Both the position numbers and the translations under genes were made by a program. From Voacanga thouarsii (Eukaryota > Streptophyta > Magnoliopsida > Gentianales > Apocynaceae), in the NCBI GenBank assembly GCA_026120185.1, contig JANUWF010003367.1, positions 4,131,228 to 4,195,227 of the forward strand: a stretch of DNA of 64,000 nt. Direction: 5' to 3'. Position 1 is the stretch's first letter; each line of letters begins with the position of its first letter. Shown here one piece after another: positions 50,826 through 61,332 of the stretch. Under the pieces are notes generated by a model. It did no database searches. It was not told where the DNA came from and was given only the letters and a program-made list of their open reading frames with translations.

Positions 50826-53680
50826 TCAAGTTTTATAGCAAACTTCTCCATCACAAACCCATCCTTCTTTAGGCTCTTGATCTGCAACTCCTTCACCAGT
50901 ACCACATTTGGGCTCCTCTTTTTCCTCCAAAGCACACTTTGCGTGGAGATCAAAATCGCACTCTTCACAATGGAATGACCAGACCTGTCCCTCCTCATCA
51001 CATCCGTCACATGTGTAAAACTGGCGCCTAGTGAGCAGAAGCTCATGTTCCTGATGAAGTGCATGCTTTACCTTCTCAGGCCAACCCTTAGACATCTCCT
51101 CATATTGTGCCTCAACCTCTTTCAAATGCTCCTCCGTGAAGGGATAGGCATCAGCACCATGATACATGAGAAGATTTCTGGCTTCAGTTGTGACCGTCTT
51201 GCCGGTTCGCTCAATTGCAACCACCATGGGTATGCCTCGGACCTTGAATATCTGACTCAGAGATGCCTTCCTCTCATCACCAAAAGGAATAGCCAGCCAT
51301 GGCATCTTTGAGAAGAATTCATCAAAGGAGGTCTGATCCCTGTCACTGGAGATGAAGATCACCTCAAAAGCATCATCCTTAGCTTTGATTTTGTGGTAAG
51401 CTTCAATGAGCTTTGGCAGAAAAGCACGGCATGGAGGGCACCAATGAGCGGAGAAATAAAGGAGTATGTTTTTGCCAACAAGATCAGACACTGGAACCTA
51501 CGAAAGGAGATTTCAATGAGCCTAGGTAACAGGTTAACAGAAAGAGAAAGGCATGTAGTGCTCTTTCACTATGCTGACATGATATTCTGTTATATGATGA
51601 CATCGCACGAGGTCCTAAGCTGAAATAATACTTATAACAACAAAGTAATGAACATGCATCCAACCGAGAAGCACCTAAATTTAAGATAAGGTCACATTTA
51701 TTCAGAGCATACTTTGGTCACTAAGAGCTTGCTGATGTACTCTGTAAGTACCCCATATCATACCTTGGCTCCAGCTTTTCCAATTACAAAATCTTGCTCT
51801 CCTAAAATGAGGATGGACTCGAGTGTTTGTGCTTCCTGCTTTGCCTTTTCTATCTCCTCAAGCTCAGCAAACTTTTCAGGCGTGAAAGGAAATGCTTCAG
51901 CACCATGTTCTTCTATGATCTCTGCAACATTGGAATGAACAGTCTTTCCATCTGGCCCAATGATCACCAAAGTGGGCAGGGTAAAGAGCCCGAAGTATCG
52001 GGCTAACTTCTCACAGAAGACCTTGTCCTTGACAGGAAGAGTATACCAAGGCATGTCCTTAAATGCAAGGTTAAATTCTTCCTCATCATCATCAAGGGGT
52101 ATCATCACAATCTCAAAATTCTCTTGCTCCTCTTTCAGCTTCTGATAAACTTCAATGAGTTTTGGAGTAAAAGCAACAGATCCATGGAATGTGGATAAAC
52201 AGAAATACAAGCCTACAATCTTCCCTTCAAACTCAGCCACAGAAACCTTATACATCCAAGTTAAAAATCAATATAAGGATCATATGATTTAGGATGGCAA
52301 ATAAAATTAATTGATTTAAATTCAACGAACAGCAGACAATGAGTGTACCTTCTTCCCATCAGCTGCAACTACATAGTCACGTGAACGTGAGATTAAGATG
52401 GATTTCAGAGTCTGCTCTCTCCTAGCCACTTCTTCCTGATCTTTAAGTTTTTTAATACATTCCGGAGAGAAAGGATATCCTTCTGCTCCATATTCTCGAA
52501 TGATATCGACTCCACCATCTGTCAGGACCTTCCCATTTTCGTCAATGATCACAAGGTGGGGGATTCCCCTGACGCTGAATAATTCATCCAAATGATCCCG
52601 TGTCTCAGAATCAGAGAACGGGACCGCAAGCCATGGCATCTTAGAGAAATACCCATTGAAGGACTCATCATCTTCATCACCAGATACAAAAACAACCTCA
52701 AAGTCACCTTTTGGAAGGAGTTCATTGTAAACCTCCACCAAGCTTGGTGTAAAGCGCTGGCAAGGGCCACACCATGAAGCTGAGAAGTATAAACCTACTT
52801 TTTTCCCCTTCAAATTCTCCACTTTAACCTACCAATTTTCAAATTTGATAGAAAATAAAGTTAAGTGAAGACAACAAAGAGTATTGAAGCGAAGTTAAAT
52901 TTCACTAATATGCAAAAACTAAAATTGACTCTCGAATTGTGAATCTTTTGCCACCCATTTTCATCTCTTTCCACTAATTTTAGCATGGATAAATTAGAAA
53001 TATCGAAACCTCCTTTGATTATAAACTGAATTATCTAAAAGCAAAGCAAACCACAAAAAACCTCTCAAGCCAGTTATATCAAGCTTGCATTTCTTAGTTG
53101 TCCAAGTCATGATCAGATAAGTTTCCAAGAGTAGAAGACTCCGAAATATAAAGTTTTTGAATAAAGAAGCAATTTTTATCTTCCCAACCCTAAGATTGGG
53201 CCAAGCCACATTGACAATATTCCAAGAATTCTAATAGAATCTTAAATTTGAAGAGAACCCACAATTTTCATACCGAAATTTCACAAATTCCTGCCCTAAT
53301 TCTCAAATCCCAGTAAAGTATCCAAATTTCTAACACAAAAACACATGATTTCACATTAATATACATAGCAGCCAACGAGTCAAGAGTTCCAGAACTTAGA
53401 TACCCACCCATAGAAGTGCATGCAAAAAGCCAAAAAAAAAAAAAAAAAAAAAAAGAAGCATGATTTGCTATATCTAACTGCAAAAATACAATAGCTACCA
53501 AAGAAAAACAGATTAAACAACCCTATCAAACACAAATACTAAAGCAGGAACATCAGTCTAACTAATGAATCCATTTCTTACCTGCTCGCCGTTGTTGCGA
53601 ACAAGAAAGTCTCTCTCCGACGAGAAGAGAATGGAGTTAAGGTCATGTACTTCAGCTACAGAATCATCTTGCTCAGCCAT
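50826..53680 (-). CDS. NRX1: Nucleoredoxin 1-like, tandem copy B
   Basis: Four exons: 53680-53582, 52828-52349, 52246-51764 and 51497-50826, all phase 0. Total 1734 nt, 577 residues. Module 1 has WCGPC (residues 52-56). In module 2 the site is TFHGS (212-216), with both cysteines lost. Module 3 has WCPPC (373-377). The C-terminal C1-like zinc segment ([34 protein letters not shown]) is followed by a longer acidic linker than in copy A. Start [20 protein letters not shown]. Same exon boundaries as copy A and about 2.5 kb from it. Likely retains two active redox sites; the centre is structural or a binding module by inference. Confidence 0.93.
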
Positions 53681-53937
53681 TGCACAGTGAGCGAATTCAG
53701 AACTTGAACAATGATTCTGTCTGGAGTATGAGAAAGCAAGCAAGGATTGACTTTAATCTGTCTTAAGATTAGAGGAAAGGATGATCAATTTGTAGAGAAA
53801 GGCAGAGGATTTGAATTTGATATTTCAAGGTTGGAAGAATTTTCTCGGTGACAAAGAAAAGAATAGAATTTCAGAGGACACACGTATGAGTCGGTTAATG
53901 TATTATTCTCTTGTGACACGGCTTTCCATTTTTTACT

Positions 53938-54110
53938 ATCTCTTCCGTTTCAAAATATTTATTCAAAAAATCTTTTCAAAAAATCTTTTTATACAGATTA
54001 AGATATTATAACAATTTAGATAAAATTTTTATTATATTCATATTAAAAATATAATAATTATTTATTAAAAAAAATTTAAAAATTATACAATTAACTTAAA
54101 ATAAATAAGA
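53938..54110. mobile_element. Stowaway-like MITE remnant
   Basis: CTCTTCCGTTTCAAAATATTTATTCA matches the left end of the element at 31138. A convincing right inverted end is missing. Confidence 0.5.
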
Positions 54111-54540
54111 TAAAAAAATTTTCTATCATTATGATTCCTAATGTTTTATTTTTTTCCCTAAAAAGTCAGCCATTGTGGCCCCTAAAAATAAAAAATTAGG
54201 GATTATAATAATAAGAAAAAATTATTAAGGACCATAACAATAGAAAAAAATATTAAAGACAAAAATATTATAAATACTAAAATTTTAAGGACCAAATAAA
54301 CTATTTTTTTTTTTTTAAATGTAATGTGAACAGTAATGGCGTTGGTACCTGTTGGCTTGGAAGGCTGTGCTTTTTCTCTGTGTGTGTGTGTGTTTTTTTC
54401 CTCTTTGGTAGTTTTCCTTTTTTTTTTTTTTTTTTTTGTTTTGGAGAACATTTTTTAGAAAGACAAAAGACACAAAGTGACCTCTCGTGGTAGCATAATT
54501 GACCAAACAAAGAAAAAGATTGAGTGTAATTAGGCATCAA

Positions 54541-54990
54541 ATCTCAATCCAATTCAAAATTACCTTAGTATTAAATAATAATAATTTAAATAATTTTTAT
54601 TTTTTAAAAATTATTATATATTTACAATATATACTTCCTCCATCCCAATCAAATTAATCTATTTATTATTTTGGATTATTCTAAAAAAATTAACATTTTT
54701 CTTAAAATGAAAATTTTTAATATATTAGATATTATAAAATAATCAATATATTTCACATTTATTACTTTTATATATTTAAATTTGATATAAAGTATGTAGA
54801 ACTCGCATATTTTTTATTTTTATTATACTATATTATAATATATCATTATTATATTTTAATTTTTACTTTTATATAAAATCTCGTACCAAATCAATCACCG
54901 TCAATTTAGTTATGATAGAGAAAGTAATATTTTCTCTCTTTAACCCTAACTTAAGCCTCACTTAACCCCACTTATTTAGAGTGTTTATCA
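54541..54990. repeat. Family D AT-rich repeat split by a Stowaway insertion
   Basis: The left half (54541-54633) and right half (54925-about 54990) are contiguous in the sister copy at 55010-55195: atatatttacaatat joins ttttctctctttaaccc...cctcacttaaccccacttattta, the counterpart of atactcataacacattatattctctt...cctcacttgactccacatattta. Confidence 0.6.
54634..54924. mobile_element. Stowaway-like MITE (291 bp)
   Basis: The left end CTTCCTCCATCCCAATCAAATTAAT pairs with the right end (complement CTTTCTCTATCATAACTAAATTGAC). TA flanks it at 54632-54633 and 54925-54926. Internal ttaatatattagatattataaaataat is shared with the element at 55299, so these are one subfamily. Confidence 0.75.
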
Positions 54991-55009
54991 ATCTAACTCA
55001 AACTAAAAA

Positions 55010-55195
55010 TTAACTCTAATTTAAAATAATAATAATTTAAATAATTTTTATTTTATGAGAACGGTCATATACTCATAACACATTATATTCTCTTGTTGGT
55101 CCTATCTTAGACCTCACTTGACTCCACATATTTAATAATTTTTTATTATATTCTCACAAACTCAACTCAATACAGTTGTTGTCTCCTTAAATCCT
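55010..55195. repeat. Family D AT-rich repeat, uninterrupted copy
   Basis: Runs from taatttaaaataataataat through cctcacttgactccacatat to tcaactcaatac. It shares these blocks with 54541-54990, 58238-58384 and 59613-59786. Confidence 0.6.
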
Positions 55196-55298
55196 TAATA
55201 AATTTTTATTATATTCAAATAAATTCTGCTCAATCTAATCACTATTGACTTATATTATGATGAGTTTGAACCCTAATATAAATACCAAACAATATTTA

Positions 55299-55533
55299 CT
55301 CACTTCAACCTAATCAAATTGATTTATTTATTATTTTGAAATGTCTAAACAATTGATACTTTTTTTTAAAAAAAAGTTTAATATATTATATATTATAAAA
55401 TAATTAATTTTTATATATTTAAATTTAATACAATATTTTATATTTTTATTATATTATATTATATTATATTAATTTTTATTTTAATATAAAATTTTATATC
55501 AAGTTAAATTCTATTAATTTAATTGAGACGGAG
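55299..55533. mobile_element. Stowaway-like MITE (235 bp)
   Basis: The left end CTCACTTCAACCTAATCAAATTGA pairs with the right end (complement CTCCGTCTCAATTAAATTAATAG). TA flanks it at 55297-55298 and 55534-55535. Same subfamily as 54634-54924. Confidence 0.75.
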
Positions 55534-56318
55534 TATTTTATTTGCAGGGGGTGAGTGTTGACGAATTTTCCTATGGCCTATGGATCATAGATTCAAAAGA
55601 AAGTGATGCTTTTCACATGTAGATGCGGGTCTACGTGGAGACTACGAAGGACAAAATGACTTTCTGGGATAGAGAGTGATGCCTTTCACATGTAAATGAC
55701 TTTCGGTGATTTTGTCAGCTTCAAGTTTCTCTCTTTTTTTTTTTTCTTTTTTTTTTTTTTTCATTGGCACCAGAAGCCAATTTATATCGAGATAATATAA
55801 ATATTTTATGCACTTATTTTTTTAAGAAAAAAAAGAAATTTCTAGGTGAACTATATGTTTTATAGAGTGTTTTTTTTTTTAATTATGTTTTTTTAAAAAA
55901 AATAGAGTAAACTAATAATTGCATTTCTTGCTTCATCTACGTTCATCTACATCCTATATTCATACTTTAAGTTAATCTTTTTCTACACAAATTACACTGT
56001 TTACATGACATGCCTTCCATATTAATATGTTTCTTTTTTTAAAAGTCATTTTTAGGTTCACAATTTTCATGGGATTTAAAATTTTTTCTTTATATTTTTC
56101 ATTTTTGCATCAAAGAATTAGACAAAACTTTGCTTATATCGTACTATATTCTTTTCAATATTTCGAGGAACAAAGTAACAAGGCCCTATTACTTCCTTGA
56201 GGTAGTACATGGGAAATATATGTTTAGAATGACACCTGCTATAGGGCCAAATTGCCATACGAAATTGGCTCTTTTCTTTTTGTTTTTTAATAAATAAGTT
56301 TTTGCATGGAGGTTTTTT

Positions 56319-56345
56319 GGGGGTTGGGGGGGGGGGTTGGGTTGG
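56319..56345 (+). repeat. G-run tract downstream of the glucanase gene
   Basis: Runs of 5, 11, 3 and 2 G separated by TT, just past the 3' side of the minus-strand glucanase. It could form a quadruplex or simply be a slippage-prone tract. Confidence 0.6.
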
Positions 56346-56426
56346 ATAGTGCTACCTATGTCTTTGGTTTGGGAAAAGAGTGCCCTACCAATAGGGGCAA
56401 ATTCTCCCTGCTCTCTAGAAAATTGG

Positions 56427-57599
56427 CTAGTTGAATCGGAGATCATAGGCCTTGGCACCATTCACTCCAAAAATCCCAAAATGCTTCTCATACTCTGCCC
56501 CAACCTTATCATTCTCATCAAACAGATCAAACAAGAAAACTTCAACTCCAACACCAGGCCTTTTAGGTGTGCCAACATTGTTCAATGACCTTCTCACAAC
56601 ATTGCCATTATAAGCCAATGCATTCTCACTACTTGCAGCATTGCCACCTGCCGTTGGCCACCCCGTCTCCGTCACCACTACCGGGATGTTCTGAAATCCT
56701 TCCCTTTCCATGGCATAGACGAATGCATCGATGGAAGCATCGAACATGTTGTCATAAGCCAAGTTCTGGTCGTACTCAATATTTGATGACCTGAAAAGTG
56801 CATTGTCTAATGAAATATGCTCTGGATCGTTAATGTAGCCGAAAAACGGATATAGATTGACCATCAATGGTGATCCATTGTTGGCTAGAAACTGTAACAG
56901 TGGAATTATGACTGATTTGAGATTGGGATCAAATGTTCCAGCTGATGGTGGATAGGAACTGGACAGTACTGATGCTGCATGAGGTGATGAGAGCTTGATT
57001 TTCTCAGCGAGGCCTAGTGTTTGAAGTGCCTGGTGGAGGTTGGTGATTGCAGGAACTACGAATGGCGAGTAGAATGTGTCTTTTAAGAGAATTTCATTGC
57101 CAACAGCCAGATATCGGACTTGATTTGGAGCAACATGTGCAAAAATGTTGGATTGAAGCCAATTCAAGGAGGTGGTGATCGGACCATTGGCTAGTGTAGG
57201 AAGGACTTCGTTAGGGACACCAATCATAAGCTCAATTCCAGTGCCTGAAAACGGCTTAAGTGCACCTGCATCAACATTGAATAGGCGAATTCTTGGGATC
57301 CCATTTGATTCTACGAGGTTTACTGCGTCTGAAGGAGGTGGAAGATTCATTCCAACACGGCCATAGCAAACTCCCACTGGTGCAGCAACTGCAAAAACAA
57401 GAACGCAAAGTAATTTTTGGTCTCCAAAAACATTGAAAAACTAGTATATGGAATCAAGATGAAGGGAGATGAATAAATGAAGAGAGAGATAAATGAATAA
57501 ATGAATTCTGATCGGAAAGGATCCTCACAAACCTGTTACATATGGAATCAAGATGAAGAGAGAGATCAAAAACAAAAGAACATCCTGAATATTTCCCAT
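56427..57599 (-). CDS. GH17 glucan endo-1,3-beta-glucosidase, secreted
   Basis: Hydrolyses internal beta-1,3-glucan bonds (callose, fungal wall glucan) outside the cell. Two exons: 57599-57533 and 57388-56427, total 1029 nt, 342 residues. Exon 1 codes the signal peptide (MGNIQDVLLFLISLFILIPY), and the intron splits codon 23, the usual GH17 position near the signal-peptide end. The mature part starts near GVCYGRVGMNLPPPSDAV. The acid/base Glu is in LAVGNEILL (about residue 121); the nucleophile Glu is in VVVTETGWPTAGG (about residue 264). Also seen are RIRLFNVDAGAL, LYPFFGY and the terminal HFGIFGVNGAKAYDL. There is no C-terminal CBM43 or GPI-type tail, so it is the short PR-2-like or developmental class. 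The frame is intact. Confidence 0.92.
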
Positions 57600-57642
57600 T
57601 CTTAGCAGAGTTGAATGTGTACAGAAGGGATAGTAGTGCATT

Positions 57643-57652
57643 GTTATAAATG
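57643..57652 (-). promoter_or_regulatory. TATA box of the glucanase gene
   Basis: CATTTATAACA on the minus strand, about 45 bp upstream of the start codon, which would leave a very short leader. Confidence 0.5.
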
Positions 57653-58237
57653 CAAGGCAATAAAAGAGCTGCAATTTATGCATTTGTGGTAAGTGATGCT
57701 TGGTTTTGGGACCGTTGGCTCAACTTTTATCTTTGGTTTTACTATGTTTTCTTGTAACGTTAGTTTGATTCTGGTTTGAATGTGTTTATACTGCTAGGGT
57801 ACTACTTTAAGGACTTCAAGATGTGACCTATAAATAACCAAAAAAGAGGTTGGTGTAAGAAGTGCTTATGTGCTAGTAAAAAACAAAGGTGGAAGATTTT
57901 GCACCTTTGGGAGTTACAGATATCGATAAAGGAAAGCACCAAACCGTTGCCCTTCAATTCTAACTTTCAGTTCAAAATAAACAGATTCATGGGTCATTCT
58001 TTCTCCACTGTTGCCCAATCAGGCCTAGAACCGTAGGGTTTGCAGTGTCCGTTCTTCTGGGCTTGATAGCTCCCGAAAGCAAACATTACCGTGATATGCC
58101 GAGAAAAGATAAAGAGAAGGGCCTGAACCTAGGAGCCCAAAACACAGGTTGGGTCAGTACTGTTTTTCCAAAGAAAGATGTTTAGAAACGTTGGCTGGCT
58201 GCCATGCATGCCAAGGATTTTGACCGTAGAAGCACTT

Positions 58238-58384
58238 TAATTTAAAATAATAAAAACTTAAATAATTTTATTTTTTAAAATTATTATACACTCATAACAT
58301 TTTTTTTTTTGTTTCATTTTGAATCTGGTCTTACCTCACACTTAATAATTTTTTTTTATATTTAAATTTATTTATCTCAATACG
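58238..58384. repeat. Family D AT-rich repeat
   Basis: taatttaaaataataaaaac ... ttattatacactcataacat ... cacacttaataa ... atttatctcaatac, in the same order as at 55010-55195. Confidence 0.5.
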
Positions 58385-59612
58385 TTGACTTCTTTACATA
58401 TATTTAATGAGTTATAATTAAATTTTTTGAAATAATATTGTCTTATGCATGCAGTCATGATTAATGTATATGAATTATTACGTGAAAAATTAGAATATTA
58501 CCACCATAAGTCAAGACAATTTCAATTGTTTGATTCATCATTGATGGAATCAAGTAAAGTGTGATGGGAATGGCATTTTCTTTCCAATGGCCAAGTAGAC
58601 AAAGTTTGAAAGATACAAGTTGGTCGCTTACTTTCCAATTAATCTCTTGATTCCACATCTAGCCTAAAACACAGATCATTATGAAACAATAAGAAACTTC
58701 ACTCATATTCAACATTTGGCATAGAAACCTTTCAAGAAGCAACCAATAGATTCTATTCAAGTATCTTCGTTTACTATTTATCCAATAAAAAATAACGCGT
58801 TAAATGATAAGAATATCAAATAGTATTATTAAATCGATTGAAATTAAATATAACTCAAATTCAATACAATTCTATTTGATGCTTTCCCATGGTCAAATCT
58901 AGCAGCCCAGCAGAGTGCTGCTTTAGAAATGCAGAATGTACAAAAACGCGGAATATTAAGAGCATAACCAGCGAATTTGCATTAGTAAAGTAAGCAAAAG
59001 CTTTCTTTTTTGTCATAAAGAAGGAATGCCTGTTTCTTTTCTAAACCATTTTATAATTATGTGTGCAGAGATATCATAATGAATGTCTCTCTATATATAT
59101 AAGATGGTCTAATCATTGTCGGGCATTGGACCCGACACTAACCTGCTATGATCCTTCTTTGCTAAAAGCAAAGATTCCTGCAACTCTCCTTCTTCGTCCT
59201 TGACCTCTATGCTATTTCATTAGTCTCTCAATTTTCCTTCGATACATTCATACTTTTTACATATGATAGTTTTTGCAATCGAAATATAAAAATTTTGCTT
59301 GATATTTTGTCCGATTTATCTAAACTTTTTATGGGATAGTTTAAAAGAAACACGGCTTAAATTTTAAATATGATAATAAGTATTGGGATAAATTTTTATA
59401 ATTTTTCTTTAATCTTTTGAAGTAAGAATCAAGCAATGTGATTGTATTTCACACATATTCTTGCATGTCTAAAGTTCCAAGAAATTCGATTTTCGTCACT
59501 CATTTACTAATTAACAGGAGGAGTTTGGACAAAAGAAAAGCTATCTTAGATTTTCTTCTTCTCCTTCTAAGCTTGAGATTTAGGTGTATTTGGATAGTAA
59601 TCTTCTATTTCT

Positions 59613-59786
59613 ATCTCAATTCAAAATTTTATTTTAATTTTAAAATAAAATTTTAAAATAATAATAATTTTAATTATTTTAATTTTTCAAAAAATATCAT
59701 ATACTCACAACTCATCTTTTTTTCTCTCTTTAATCCCACATATTTAATAATTCTTTATTACTTTCAATAAAATTCATCTCAATCTA
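59613..59786. repeat. Family D AT-rich repeat
   Basis: tctcaattcaaaattt ... ataataataattttaattat ... tatcatatactcacaa ... taatcccacatatttaataattc ... ttcatctcaatc. Matches the other family D copies. Confidence 0.5.
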
Positions 59787-59894
59787 CTTATACCTTTATG
59801 AATTTAATAATATAACTCATCATCTTCTCTCCCTCTTTAATCTCAAAAGTAATTTTTTACTACTTTTAATAAAATTCTAATCCACTTACAACCC

Positions 59895-60822
59895 TTAGGA
59901 TAGCCAAAATAACCTAGAAGAAAGGATACAGCTACTTCCACTTCTAGCCACACATCCAAATGCGCCAGTATAATCTTCTAAGTCAGGAAAAAGAAGTGCT
60001 TTGGTCCTTTTTTTGCGTATGCTTTCTCTAATTTCTAGTGCTAAACCACAATCCTTGGCCCAGTAAAAGCACTTAAAGTTCCTCATTGTAGTGCGTGTAC
60101 TACTAAAGCATTCAAATATTGAAGATTTCCTTGTACCCATGAGAACGCCCCAAAAGGTTTTGCCTTTGATTTTGGACATAATTCTCAGATCATACTCACA
60201 ATAATTAAGACCAAATCAATCATTGATTTGCCAATCCCACTGTAGACCATCTCATCAAGGCATGCAAGAAATACTCATCAAAACACATTTGTGAAAAGTC
60301 TTCCACCTTTGAAACTTGAGATTTTGGATAGTCTTTAATAATGGCATATTTCACAAATGTGTTACGGCCATTCTATAAGTATTTTTTTATAGTAAGATCT
60401 GGTAAACACTTCCAACTCAAAAGTGACCCATTCTTATCAGAAAATTCCAATAGTGTCGAGACAACAGCAACGTAGATTCTTGTGTTTATGATCAGTCGAA
60501 GATAGAGCTCTTCCCAAGTATAAACTGAAAGAGCCTATACTGAATTCTCCTTAGCACTTTCCTGTGGTTTTGAGACAATGATCCTGTGCAAAGGAGCCAA
60601 AATCTTGCTTTCTCTACTAACAAAGCAACAACAAATACCCCTTCTTCCGCAGTAAAGGACATGAGGAATATCTTTAGTTGTCTCTTTAATAAAGAAAACT
60701 CTCCCTTTTTTGAATTCAAAAACCCCCTTATCATCATTTTGGAACCATTGTTTGCATAACCTCTTCTCAGAAGGCAAGCCTTTTTGCTTCTTCCATTCAT
60801 CTAAGCCTGCCTTTGTTTGCAC
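59895..60822 (-). pseudogene. Broken reading frame of unknown family
   Basis: From 60822 to the TGA at 60222-60220 one minus-strand frame of 200 codons stays open except for two TAG codons (60537-60535 and 60375-60373), with no frameshift. It opens with GTG directly after a TGA, so the true N-terminus is missing or upstream of a break. Protein-like stretches include LDEWKKQKGLPSEKRLCKQW, VSKPQESAKENSV, YTWEELYLRLIINTRIYV and FSQMCFDEYFLHAL. In another frame, ATG 60179 opens a 94-codon segment (MSKIKGKTFWGVLMGTRKSS) ending at 59895-59897. I recognise no family. A decayed intron-poor gene is the simplest reading; an unrecognised exon/intron structure is the alternative. Confidence 0.45.
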
Positions 60823-60909
60823 TCAAAGAAAACTAAGCCTCGCCAACTTTAATACCAAACCCTTAGAGACCAATCTCTCTATCACAGGCCTATAGACAAT
60901 ATAGTAAAG

Positions 60910-61332
60910 ATGTCTCAGCAGGTACAGCCAGTTGATGTTTATCCTAGTCCTAATGTTATGCAACCCCAACATTCATCCCACTCAAGTGGATCATTTGGGC
61001 CAGTTTTCATTGTTTTGGCTGTGATAGTTGTCATAACTATTATTGCCACAGTTCTTGGCCGCATATGCAGCCGACGCCGCCACAGCAACAAGGCGGAGCA
61101 ACCACATGCTCATGGAGGAGGAAAGAAAAAGGCTGCCAAATCAGCTAGGCCACATGATAAGTTTCAAACAGGGCCAGAAGGGGACATTGAGTTTGGATTT
61201 GACAAGAGAATCCCTTCTTCAAAGGTTGCCGACAATGGAGATCCCAGAGGACCTAAGCCATCACACAACGGGGAACCCAAAGGGCATGTGAGATTTGCCG
61301 ATGATCATATGGAATTCAGAGCAGGCCCTTGA
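60910..61332 (+). CDS. Small single-pass membrane protein, function unknown
   Basis: Single-exon, 140 residues, from ATG 60910 to TGA 61330-61332. A 30-residue Pro/Gln/Ser-rich N-terminus (MSQQVQPVDVYPSPNVMQ) lacks a signal peptide. Residues 31-50 (PVFIVLAVIVVITIIATVLG) form one clear membrane span, followed at once by basic RICSRRR, which by the positive-inside rule puts the C-terminus in the cytosol. The tail has a Lys-rich patch (GGGKKKAAKSARPHDK) and two conserved-looking acidic blocks (EGDIEFGFDKRIP and GHVRFADDHMEFRAG). The codon pattern and composition differ from flanking AT-rich DNA, so it is probably a real gene. The leader begins after the broken frame on the opposite strand. No domain name recognised. 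Confidence 0.75.
   Translation: MSQQVQPVDVYPSPNVMQPQHSSHSSGSFGPVFIVLAVIVVITIIATVLGRICSRRRHSNKAEQPHAHGGGKKKAAKSARPHDKFQTGPEGDIEFGFDKRIPSSKVADNGDPRGPKPSHNGEPKGHVRFADDHMEFRAGP

Larger units (their letters stand above)
53681..56426. other. Intergenic, MITE-rich, no gene seen
   Basis: Left end is the copy B nucleoredoxin promoter (53681-about 53935). The rest is AT-rich repeats described separately, a (TG)n run at 54379-54392, long T runs (54418-54437, 55733-55760) and the 3' flank of the glucanase. Open frames at 54203-54540 are lysine-rich translations of homopolymer. Confidence 0.5.
57660..59894. other. Intergenic, no gene seen
   Basis: Glucanase promoter side up to about 58150, then AT-rich DNA with family D repeats at 58238-58384 and 59613-59786. 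Short open frames (58461-58658, 59438-59656) show no domain. Confidence 0.5.

Noticed and set aside
54203..54540. Overlapping lysine-rich frames
   Set aside because: They arise from a long T run and a (TG)n tract; no protein-like composition.
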